DNA of 55,504 nt from Cytobacillus praedii (GTDB lineage Bacteria > Bacillota > Bacilli > Bacillales > Cytobacillaceae), in NCBI RefSeq assembly GCF_001439605.1, contig NZ_LMBX01000031.1, positions 1 through 55,504 of the forward strand, given 5' to 3'. The notes under the pieces are model-generated. The model ran no database searches. It saw only the letters and a program-made list of their open reading frames with translations, and was not told where the DNA came from. Both the position numbers and the translations under genes were made by a program. The number at the start of each line of letters is the position of its first letter. Position 1 is the first letter of the stretch. Below are positions 25,523-33,632 of the stretch, in pieces.

Positions 25523-26431
25523 CTAAAATAAACTTTCAATAAATTGATAGGTTAGCGGTGCCAGTCTTTGCAATTTCGCTCGGGAATTGTCATCGCGATA
25601 ATATAGCGCAAATGCTTCTGCGAAGTATTCCTCACGATAATTAAGGAAATACTTCTCACTCAAGAACAATCTTCCTTTTTCCAGATTCCAAATCGCATTG
25701 AAAGCTTCTGATGATGATACATGGTTCTTCAAAATACTATCAACGGAATGTGCTAGCTCATGGAGCTCTAAATTAATGGAACCATGTCCGCTTCCTCTTT
25801 CACTATAACCTATTCGAACGACGACCGCTTTTCCACCGCCGACTCCAGGAACATCATCCCACGTCTTATTCGTATCCTCCCAGCCTCTTGGGGCTACGCC
25901 TTTTAGGTGTGCATATTCGGCTGTATCTGTGATCGGTCCATTTACTAGATGGATATGTATTTGATGATCAATTAGCTGCGTTAAAATAGGTTCCGGCAAA
26001 TGCCCTAATCGCTCTTTCACTTGTTCAACAGCCGTCGTATTATATTCTTCTTTCGGAAGAGTCACTATGTTTTCAACAAGGCATTTATGGTCACAATCTA
26101 ATAGCTTGCGCTTAGAAGCTGATGGCGTTTCATAAATAACATGCCCTTTCACTTTCGTAATATAGGCATCGCCCCCAACCCCATATTGGCCGCCGTAAAG
26201 ATCATCCATACGATACACGCGATATTTCTCACCAGGCTGAAGCAATCTTATAAATTGAAGACCATCCTCTGTTCGCTTCCAAAGATTGATAGGTTTAACA
26301 ACTGTGACACGTCCAATTTGTCCTTTTTTCAGCTCGACTCCATCCCAATACACAGTCGCAGCCTTGGAATCCTCGGGATGTATTGATAGAAAAAGGATGA
26401 ATACAGCAAATATAAAAACTAGTTTCTTCAA
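25523..26431 (-). CDS. Secreted lethal-factor-like zinc metalloprotease with N-terminal KGQIG module
   Basis: 302 residues. Start TTG with GGAGGG seven bases upstream. Signal peptide about 1-25. Shared module 27-104 with VYWDGVELKKGQIGRVTV, PGEKYRVY and QYGVGGDAYITK. The C-terminal domain (about 115-302) matches the anthrax lethal factor catalytic fold (ATLF, peptidase M34): zinc motif HELAH at 224-228, EYFAEAF at 268-274 giving the third ligand E268, Y261 at the place of the lethal-factor active-site tyrosine, and the ending APLTYQFIESLF, close to lethal factor APKTFQFI. Pro-Pro endopeptidases of Clostridioides and Paenibacillus, which cut surface proteins, are the nearest known role. Confidence 0.9.
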   Translation of the reverse strand: MKKLVFIFAVFILFLSIHPEDSKAATVYWDGVELKKGQIGRVTVVKPINLWKRTEDGLQFIRLLQPGEKYRVYRMDDLYGGQYGVGGDAYITKVKGHVIYETPSASKRKLLDCDHKCLVENIVTLPKEEYNTTAVEQVKERLGHLPEPILTQLIDHQIHIHLVNGPITDTAEYAHLKGVAPRGWEDTNKTWDDVPGVGGGKAVVVRIGYSERGSGHGSINLELHELAHSVDSILKNHVSSSEAFNAIWNLEKGRLFLSEKYFLNYREEYFAEAFALYYRDDNSRAKLQRLAPLTYQFIESLF

Positions 26432-26501
26432 ATGATATCCCTCCAGCTCGTACCTTTATTGTATGTCGATTCCCTGGAAAAAGATAGAGACTTTTCTATC
26501 T

Positions 26502-26572
26502 AAAAAACCTATGGGGCACAAGCTCAGACTGCAATCCAAAAGAAGGATTGCGATTCTGAACGAATACCCCAC
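26502..26572 (-). terminator. Terminator of the subtilase gene
   Basis: A long hairpin: GGGG/CCCC outside, TCAGA/TCTGA, then GCAATCC (26531-26537) with GGATTGC inside. On the minus strand it ends in TTTTTT (26502-26507 region). Confidence 0.8.
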
Positions 26573-26587
26573 AGGCATCATAGCATA

Positions 26588-29500
26588 TTAATTTTTATTA
26601 ACAGTTAGAGTGTAAGGGTTTAAAGTTGTATTGCCGAATGAATCACGCACCTTAATATGGTAGGTGCCTTTGCTAAGGTTAAAGTTTAGAACCTCATTAT
26701 CCCCGCTTGAATAGTAATCAGCTGTTGTTACTAGCTTGCCATTTTTATAGAGGGAAATCACTCCATCCACTTCAATGCCTGTTGCAAGTTCAATCGTGCC
26801 AGTCGTATTCTTATCAAGTTTTAATTCATACCAGTCTTCATCCCCGTAAGGAACACCAGCATTTAAATGACCTGTTGCCTGCAAATGCTTGGATGATTTC
26901 TCTTTAAGTTTCAGCGGCTTTGATGGAACGTTATTTTTTACAACTGAATCTTTATCCTCATCGTTTTTATTAACAGGGTTAAGTGTTAATACGTATGGCA
27001 TTAACGAGAAAGATTGGAAGCCATCGAAATAGGCAGAAGCTGTGATGAAATAATTCTTGCCTTTTTCTGTTTTAAAAGAACCGTATGTTTTTCCTTGCTC
27101 AGCACCTTTTGCAATATACTGGGACTTAGCAATTTCTTCATCATCTAATTTACGGTTTTTATTCGTATCCTCAACAATAACTAAATTGCCATAGAAAGGA
27201 CTAACTAGCTCCTTCGGATACTGGGATTTAAACTTATCGCTTACTTGCTTTCTCTCTAGTTTAATGCCGTAAATATCATTCTGTTTGCCCTCAAAATAGA
27301 AAACATCCTGATCATTCGGCAGAGCAAAATTGCCTTCGATTACATTTGCAGTAAGATTCTTCGCATTTTCCGGCTTATCATTGTCCTCATATTTATCCTG
27401 TGGATTTTTCACTACAAGCTTCGAAGTAAACTGATAAGGATCAAATGAAATACTGCCATTATAATAATTCGTGTTTACTTTAACATAATACGTTTCATTC
27501 TTCTTTAATCCTGTAAAGATAGAAGTGCCAAGCTCACCAGATTGCCAGAATGAATACTCATTTGTACTAATCATTTCAGTGTATGAATACTCTTCTCCGT
27601 TCTGATCTTTTTCTTCCTTCACTTGGTAGATTCCTAACATTGGAATAGAGGCATCTTTATCAGATAAAATAAACTCATAGATTCCATTCTCTTCAGGCGT
27701 AAAGCTAAACCAATCCTCATCCTCTAATGTTTGAAGATAGCCAGTTGCAGAATCGCCAATTTTATAAGGCTGAGCCCCGTCTTTGATCATTTGCACATAG
27801 TCAAATTCCTCTTCTTGAGGAGGCGTTGTAATAAGCCCTAATTGTTTTTCAAGCATACTCATTTCCTCTTCCTCAGAGAAAAATACTGGCAATGAATCCT
27901 CATCTGGAGGAAGAACCTTGCCTTCCACATTTAACTGATAAGGGATTGCTGAAGATTCAGGGCTTTGCTCTTCCTCCATCATTCCCATATTCATGAAGAA
28001 ATCAAAAATACCAAAATAGTTGCTGTCTTTATTCGATACTTTAATTAATAATTCAGTCTCAGGGTTGGCAGTAAAGGATAAAATTTCACCTTCACCTTTG
28101 CCTTTATTGTTCGCATAATATGATGGTTCTTCTGGGAATTGAGCTAGCTCCTCAGGCAGCTCTGCCTCCTGCTGCATTTCTCCTTCTGCCATTTCAGATG
28201 GAAGCCATTTCTCATAAACACTTATACTTGTATCTACACCTGGAATACCAGAAAGGTCCACACGAACAACTTGCTCTTCTTCAACAGAGAAACGGTAGTA
28301 ATCATCATCGCCCTCTTCACCAATCAAAGTAAAGTTTTCCTTTCCGGATTTATACGGCAGCTTCAGATCAATCGGTGTCTCAAGTGTAGATTCATCTTTT
28401 GGCAGCGCTGTATATTTTTTCACGGAGAGATTGTACTTGGATTGCTGACTTTTAGAGTCATCATAGCTGCCATTTACATCCTTTACTGCAAAGGTAAGCT
28501 TCCCAGAGGCAGGAACTTTATATAGCTTGCCTTCTGTTTTCCCATCCAGCACTTTATTGACATCGACTTTTTCTTTGCCATCAGGTGAATTGATAAGAAG
28601 TTTGTAGTCAAATTGCTTTGCACCCTCTAGAGAAAATTGAATGTACTCCCCAGCCTTCACCTCTGTTTGGTACCATTTTTCTTCAAATGGCTTTGTAATA
28701 ACTCCATTGATAATAGAAGTTTTCGCTAAGTCTACTTCTTCTGCCTTTGCTAGAATTTCTTTAACTGTCAAATCTTTGTTTGTTAAATTTGGCAGTTTCT
28801 TCATATCAAAGTTAAGTGCGGCAACCGGGTTAACGAGTCCATTTCCGTATTTAACATCAAACCCTTTTTCTCCCAAATCCTCTGTTGTATGCTCTAAAAT
28901 ATACTCTACCTGCATCGGTGTTAATTTTGGATTTTTTGATAAAAGCAGAGAAGCAACACCTGCTACCACTGGAGAAGCCATTGAAGTACCGCTCATTTTA
29001 ACAAAGCTTGACTTCTTTTCATAATCATAGAGCGTGCTATACACTTCATCTCCAGGTGCAACCAAATCAACTGATGGTCCATATGAGGAGAAGTCTGATA
29101 GCTTCTTTTCTTTGTTCACAGATCCGACGCTAATAACTCCCTCGTATGCAGCTGGATAGCTTGCAATAGCAGCACCGTCATTTCCTGCTGCTGCAACGAT
29201 GGTAATATTTTTATCCAATGCTTTTTTAATCGCTTCCTCAATAACTGGCGATTTCATCGGTCCGCCTAAACTCATATTGATTACTTTGGCACCCTTTTCC
29301 ACTGCGTGTAAAATTCCATCAGCAATCGCATAGTCGTATGCCCCATACCCACGGTCAAAAACATCGATTGGAAGGATGCTAACATTTGGATTTACTCCAA
29401 AACCGCCAATGCCATTATTTTTGTTCCCAGCAATAATCCCCGTCACATGTGTTCCGTGGAAATCAGGAGTTCCTTGATTCATCGGGTTTACTGCATTATA

Positions 29501-30046
29501 GCTAGGCAGCAGCTTCCCTTTTAGCTCTGGGTGCTGCATGTCCACACCTTGGTCAATGACAGCAACAGTCACCTTATTCTTCCCGGCCAGCTGGTGCGCT
29601 TTATTCAGGTTTAGCATATCAATATAGTACTGCTCAGATACTTTTGGATCTTTAGCATTTAAAGGTTTGTACAATGCACTTGGATTCACTGAATTTACAT
29701 GAGCGAATCCCTTATATTTCTCCATTACTTTTTGAAGATTCTTTTTGTTATTAACTTTAACAACGGCATAGTTAAGAGTAGGAAAATTCTTAAGCAATGT
29801 TCCTCCCGCAATCCGATGTTCTGCTTGAGTAAGCGATTTCGAATATTTAATGATAATTGTATCCTCACTTAAAGCCTTTTCATTGGCCAAGTCCAGCTTT
29901 TTCTGAAGCTGTGGATTACTTACGTTTATCGCTGCTACATCCGCTGATTTTTTTTCGGCAAAAGCTGATGTTCCCGCTGCTAGATTACTAGAAATTAAGC
30001 CAAGCCCAACTGTAACCGATAAGGCATTTCTAACCCATTTTTTCAT
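26588..30046 (-). CDS. Secreted S8 serine peptidase (subtilase) with large C-terminal beta domains
   Basis: 1152 residues. Signal peptide about 1-30. An I9-like propeptide (about 60-125) contains IIIKYSKSLTQAEHRIAGG. Catalytic subtilase domain about 135-410 with D165 (VAVIDQGVDMQHPEL), H197 (DFHGTHVTGIIAG) and S355 (MSGTSMASPVVAG); the oxyanion Asn lies in AAAGNDGA. The remaining 700 residues form repeated pre-peptidase C-terminal-type beta domains, recognisable by stretches such as DEDWFSFTPEENGIYEF, NDQDVFYFEGKQNDIYGIKL and DEDWYELKLDKNTTGTIEL. It is the only large exported protein here without the KGQIG module. It might process its surface-protein neighbours (inference). Confidence 0.92.
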   Translation of the reverse strand: MKKWVRNALSVTVGLGLISSNLAAGTSAFAEKKSADVAAINVSNPQLQKKLDLANEKALSEDTIIIKYSKSLTQAEHRIAGGTLLKNFPTLNYAVVKVNNKKNLQKVMEKYKGFAHVNSVNPSALYKPLNAKDPKVSEQYYIDMLNLNKAHQLAGKNKVTVAVIDQGVDMQHPELKGKLLPSYNAVNPMNQGTPDFHGTHVTGIIAGNKNNGIGGFGVNPNVSILPIDVFDRGYGAYDYAIADGILHAVEKGAKVINMSLGGPMKSPVIEEAIKKALDKNITIVAAAGNDGAAIASYPAAYEGVISVGSVNKEKKLSDFSSYGPSVDLVAPGDEVYSTLYDYEKKSSFVKMSGTSMASPVVAGVASLLLSKNPKLTPMQVEYILEHTTEDLGEKGFDVKYGNGLVNPVAALNFDMKKLPNLTNKDLTVKEILAKAEEVDLAKTSIINGVITKPFEEKWYQTEVKAGEYIQFSLEGAKQFDYKLLINSPDGKEKVDVNKVLDGKTEGKLYKVPASGKLTFAVKDVNGSYDDSKSQQSKYNLSVKKYTALPKDESTLETPIDLKLPYKSGKENFTLIGEEGDDDYYRFSVEEEQVVRVDLSGIPGVDTSISVYEKWLPSEMAEGEMQQEAELPEELAQFPEEPSYYANNKGKGEGEILSFTANPETELLIKVSNKDSNYFGIFDFFMNMGMMEEEQSPESSAIPYQLNVEGKVLPPDEDSLPVFFSEEEEMSMLEKQLGLITTPPQEEEFDYVQMIKDGAQPYKIGDSATGYLQTLEDEDWFSFTPEENGIYEFILSDKDASIPMLGIYQVKEEKDQNGEEYSYTEMISTNEYSFWQSGELGTSIFTGLKKNETYYVKVNTNYYNGSISFDPYQFTSKLVVKNPQDKYEDNDKPENAKNLTANVIEGNFALPNDQDVFYFEGKQNDIYGIKLERKQVSDKFKSQYPKELVSPFYGNLVIVEDTNKNRKLDDEEIAKSQYIAKGAEQGKTYGSFKTEKGKNYFITASAYFDGFQSFSLMPYVLTLNPVNKNDEDKDSVVKNNVPSKPLKLKEKSSKHLQATGHLNAGVPYGDEDWYELKLDKNTTGTIELATGIEVDGVISLYKNGKLVTTADYYSSGDNEVLNFNLSKGTYHIKVRDSFGNTTLNPYTLTVNKN

Positions 30047-30244
30047 AGTATCCCCCTATTTTCTGTACTCACTTTATCTTACTAATAATTACCAAATAAT
30101 AGCAAGCGATATCCTATTCAAACTTTTTACTAATTTCGACAGGCAGATCCTTCATCGTGCCCATTAAACAAATTGGAGCTGCTCAACATGAATAATCAGA
30201 TCTCCTTGTCCACAAGCAGTGCCGACCACCGCTTGTGAACACTG

Positions 30245-31456
30245 TTAGCGTGAAAGGATTCCTTTTGCTAGATATCTAGCTGTTTGCTTCTTTCCGATTG
30301 CTTTCATTGCTGAAAGTTCTAGTTTGGAAGGATGAAGGGGGGTAATAATGGATGGTCCCTCTTCTTTTTGAACAGAATCTGATTGACTGACAATCATTTC
30401 ACCAGCGTCGATTCCTTTTTTGGCCTGCACTTGATTACCGGATTGCATGCCAGCTTTCATTTCTCTTTGCTCTAGCCTTCCGCTTGCTGTAATAACCCAG
30501 ACAAAGGATTTCTTTTTACTCCTCACAACAGACTCCTTTGGAACCATTATTGCTCCGTTCACCTCTTTTGTTATAAGTCTTATGTTCACATGCGACCCTT
30601 GAAGTAACTCTTGAGGTGCCTCTTCATCCAATTGAATCGTAAATGGATAGCTGCTTTTCTTCTTCTCAGAAACACGGCCAGCTGGAAGGTTATCAGCTTC
30701 TTGTAATGTCCCCTTCCATGGATTCTTTATTAAATTAGAGGAAAGCACAGCTGTCATCCCAGCTTCTGCTTGAATCCGTTCCTCTTCATTAAAGCTGCCT
30801 CGAATTGTTGGCGTCAGAGAATTGATTGTTATCAGCGGATTTTCTAAGCCGATATTCACATCGCTAACAATGCCCTCATACTCACTAACAACAGTCAATT
30901 TCCCCTCGCTTGCCTGAAGTGCTTCTAATTCCTGTTCGTACTTTTCAGCTGTTTTCCCTAACATTTCTGCCTGTAATTCTTTATCGTATATATCTTGCTC
31001 GACGCTATGTATAATTGCTCGTCCTTCCGCCTTCTCTTCCTCCTCAAACATTAACGTATCTCTATAGCGGGTAAGCTCAGAAATATGATCTTCTATAGCT
31101 GAAATCTGGTTTTCTATCTTAGTAATTTCAGCCTCCATTCGGACACGATCTGCCTCAATATCAGCCGAAATATATTCATATAAAGGAGTACCTATTGTTA
31201 CCTCTTCTCCTTTTTTCACAAAAAACTGTTTAAAAGAGCCCATTTTTTCATCATAGTAATAATGGTAATTATCAGATGGTGAAACAACACCTTCCTTATG
31301 AAGCATTTCTTTTATATCTTCTTTTTTGGCTGCTGAATATTGATCAACAAATGCGGCTCGCTCAATCTTTGATTGATCTTTTAAAATGAGGTAGAAATTT
31401 CCGGAAATGACTAGACAGCCAGCTCCTATCAGCAGCTTTTTGATGTGCTTTCTCAA
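30245..31456 (-). CDS. Membrane-fusion (HlyD/YknX-like) adaptor protein
   Basis: 403 residues. Start TTG after GGTGGTG. An N-terminal membrane anchor is followed by a lipoyl-like half motif with KKGEEVTIGTPLYEYISADI, a long coiled-coil hairpin (about 95-185), the second lipoyl half EGIVSDVNIGLENPLITINS, then beta-barrel and membrane-proximal parts (VPKESVVRSKKKSFVWVI). This is the layout of periplasmic adaptor proteins of MacA/YknX type. The Yip1-domain gene directly upstream recalls B. subtilis yknW-yknX, but no ABC transporter genes (yknY, yknZ) follow here. It ends next to a hairpin at 30211-30237. Confidence 0.85.
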   Translation of the reverse strand: MRKHIKKLLIGAGCLVISGNFYLILKDQSKIERAAFVDQYSAAKKEDIKEMLHKEGVVSPSDNYHYYYDEKMGSFKQFFVKKGEEVTIGTPLYEYISADIEADRVRMEAEITKIENQISAIEDHISELTRYRDTLMFEEEEKAEGRAIIHSVEQDIYDKELQAEMLGKTAEKYEQELEALQASEGKLTVVSEYEGIVSDVNIGLENPLITINSLTPTIRGSFNEEERIQAEAGMTAVLSSNLIKNPWKGTLQEADNLPAGRVSEKKKSSYPFTIQLDEEAPQELLQGSHVNIRLITKEVNGAIMVPKESVVRSKKKSFVWVITASGRLEQREMKAGMQSGNQVQAKKGIDAGEMIVSQSDSVQKEEGPSIITPLHPSKLELSAMKAIGKKQTARYLAKGILSR

Positions 31457-31471
31457 GTAATCACCACCTGT

Positions 31472-32134
31472 TTATATAAGACTTTCAATTTTCAAATAGG
31501 ATAATAATGTTGAAATTAACCAAAAGAATAGATTTACACAAATAATTAAAATGAAAATAACCGTAGGGTTCTTTTCACTCATCCTCTTTATGCATACATA
31601 TTGAAAAATAATCACCCAAATTTTAAAAATTGAGATATGTGATAAGAAATATACGACAATCATATTCGATGTAATATATCTAGCTATTACCCCTAACCCA
31701 AATGGAGAGAATTCAGAACCGATCCCTAGGGAAACATTGAAAGGGAGCAGGATAGCTTTCTCAACCAATAAAATACTGAGTACAAATAATTGAATGACAA
31801 CTAATTTCTTATATGGAAGGTCCATTAAAGCCCACAGAATAATTGACCAGCCGAAGAGGACAAATGCTGCAAAACCGGCTCCCCATATAACCTTCCCGAT
31901 TCCTGCTATTGCCTTCTTTGCCTCAAGCTCCTGCTGAGGGATTCCGGCAATTTCTTTTGCTAGAAAGTCCAATCCTACACCGTAATAACTAGCAATAGCA
32001 GATAGAAAAATACTAAATAAAATGAGGAATACAACCTTTTTCCAAAGCCCTCTTATTTCTTCCGCCTTCTCCATTTGATAGGAGAAACTACTTGGATGCA
32101 GCAACCCTTTAAAAAGTTGCACGTAATAGACCAT
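31472..32134 (-). CDS. YIP1-family membrane protein (YknW-like)
   Basis: About 220 residues with five hydrophobic segments (for example KVVFLILFSIFLSAIASYYG and FAAFVLFGWSIILWALM). It starts MVYYVQLFKGLLHPSSFSYQ, typical of Yip1-domain proteins encoded with adaptors. I choose the ATG at 32134, seven bases after GGAGGT. The TTG at 32149 overlaps that site. It lies 15 bp before the adaptor gene. In B. subtilis, YknW is a Yip1 protein required for assembly of the YknWXYZ exporter, which protects against the SDP toxin. The pair here lacks the ATPase and permease. Confidence 0.75.
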   Translation of the reverse strand: MVYYVQLFKGLLHPSSFSYQMEKAEEIRGLWKKVVFLILFSIFLSAIASYYGVGLDFLAKEIAGIPQQELEAKKAIAGIGKVIWGAGFAAFVLFGWSIILWALMDLPYKKLVVIQLFVLSILLVEKAILLPFNVSLGIGSEFSPFGLGVIARYITSNMIVVYFLSHISIFKIWVIIFQYVCIKRMSEKNPTVIFILIICVNLFFWLISTLLSYLKIESLI

Positions 32135-32252
32135 AAGCTGTACCTCCAAACGAATTCTATTTCTATTTTAACCCACATATTGTCTCAATTCCCATTTTAA
32201 ACCCTAAAATTGACGAAATTAGGAAATTGTTCACAAGTTATGATAGACACCA

Positions 32253-32298
32253 ATAAAAAAAGGAGATTCACCCATTCCAATAAAGATGTGAATCTCCT
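32253..32298 (-). terminator. Terminator of the glucosaminidase gene
   Basis: AGGAGATTCAC (32261-32271) pairs perfectly with GTGAATCTCCT (32288-32298). The minus strand continues into TTTTTTTATTG. Confidence 0.88.
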
Positions 32299-32338
32299 CT
32301 TGCAATCTATTTTTTTCAGGAAGCTGCCTGCTACCCAG

Positions 32339-33478
32339 TTAGTTATTTGTGTAGACGTGTTTTGTTTTGTCGTAATTTAGGTAGAAGCCGCCGCCTAAGT
32401 CTAGCTTATTGCCATTGATAGCATACACTCTAAACACTTGGCCATTTTTCAATATTTTAGCTGTATTGCCAGCCGCATCAATAAGCGGACTATCAGCTTT
32501 TATTTGGATGGTCCCTTTATAAAAAGAAACATCCGTTCCTTTTTTAATGTAATATCCACCGCCAACATAGTAAGCATTTTCATCATAGCTGAATACTTTA
32601 ACGATTTCGCCAGGAATCATTTTACGGTGAACTTTGCCATCTGGCTTATATAAATCGATATTTTTACTCTTAATATGCAATCGGCCAATATAAACGCTCA
32701 TCTTGCTGCTATTGGCTGCAATGACATAATTGCCGCCGAGATTATAATTGTTGCCTAATGTACCGAATACTTTATAAGAAAAGCCCTTTTTCAAGATCTT
32801 TTCTGTTTTTCCGTCTGGACTAATAAGCGGCATATCTGCTTTCAAATACACAGACGCTGCTGGAAGCTTCGATGTCCATTCACTGCTTACATTTGGAATC
32901 GCTAAGTTAATTTGCTTCATCTCATCAAAAATACTTAAAACCTTTTCGCCGTATCCATTCCCAGGAACAGCCCACCGATTATTTAAATCCGTCCAATAAG
33001 GTGCAATTCCCCGCTTTACATAATCAAAACGAGGGTCAATCTTCTCAGTTACAAGCGGTTCATTGTTCGCATATGCCTTCAAATGCTGGATTTGTGCACG
33101 CACACCTTCCTCAGGCGTATTGAAAAAGGCTCCTTGTGCTCCGCCGCCAACCGCACCAATGCCAGAAAAATTGTTTTGCTCAGGTAACACATCGTTGCCA
33201 TATTGGAAAAATCCCGTTTCATGGATAGCTTGTGCAAAGGCAATGTCCCCACGAATGCCTTCCATCCTTCCAATGGATAAATATAAATCTGCTAATCTAT
33301 AAATATCGACAGTCGTTAACTTAGGATCTGGCTTTTTCAGCAAGACAAAATCACCCATTTGCTTTGCCGTTAATATAGAATTCCCTTCTATGGCCACTTT
33401 TTCACTAGCAGCTTCTGCAGATACAGTTGGAATCAGACTCATAACTAAAACAAACAGCAATAAATAAACTTTTTTCAT
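32339..33478 (-). CDS. Secreted glucosaminidase (GH73-like) with three KGQIG-related repeats
   Basis: 379 residues from the ATG at 33478, six bases after GGGAG. Signal peptide about 1-24. Glucosaminidase domain about 35-200 with the catalytic Glu in AFAQAIHETGFF (E87) and QNNFSGIGAVGGG. It would cut the glycan strands of peptidoglycan. The C-terminal part (about 206-379) has three repeats of about 58 residues, each of the form I-K-x-L-x-x-DGK-x4-[IM]-x-[KP]G-x3-[KR]V-[FY]...LGG-x-[YF]-x-[IL]. Examples are RKMIPGEIVKVFSYDE and ILKNGQVFRVYAINGNKLDL. These are diverged versions of the module in its neighbours, so all are likely one fold. Confidence 0.87.
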   Translation of the reverse strand: MKKVYLLLFVLVMSLIPTVSAEAASEKVAIEGNSILTAKQMGDFVLLKKPDPKLTTVDIYRLADLYLSIGRMEGIRGDIAFAQAIHETGFFQYGNDVLPEQNNFSGIGAVGGGAQGAFFNTPEEGVRAQIQHLKAYANNEPLVTEKIDPRFDYVKRGIAPYWTDLNNRWAVPGNGYGEKVLSIFDEMKQINLAIPNVSSEWTSKLPAASVYLKADMPLISPDGKTEKILKKGFSYKVFGTLGNNYNLGGNYVIAANSSKMSVYIGRLHIKSKNIDLYKPDGKVHRKMIPGEIVKVFSYDENAYYVGGGYYIKKGTDVSFYKGTIQIKADSPLIDAAGNTAKILKNGQVFRVYAINGNKLDLGGGFYLNYDKTKHVYTNN

Positions 33479-33587
33479 CACTTTCTCCCTTGCAATTGAT
33501 TTCTAGATGATTATTTCTATTCGTCATACTTACTTTCTATTTTCTCGTAAATTTAAATAATCGTAAAGGTGTTTTCAATACTAAAAA

Positions 33588-33617
33588 TATAAAAACAGAG
33601 AGATAGATATCTCTCTG
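33588..33617 (-). terminator. Terminator of the 5'-nucleotidase gene
   Basis: CAGAGAGATA (33596-33605) pairs perfectly with TATCTCTCTG (33608-33617). The minus strand continues into TTTTTATATTTTT. The loop is only two bases, so the inner pairs open in practice. Confidence 0.75.
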
Positions 33618-33632
33618 CTTCTAGTAACAGTA

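Noticed and set aside
30211..30237. Terminator after the adaptor gene
   Set aside because: CACAAGC/GCTTGTG pairs, but the loop is long and no T-run follows on the minus strand.
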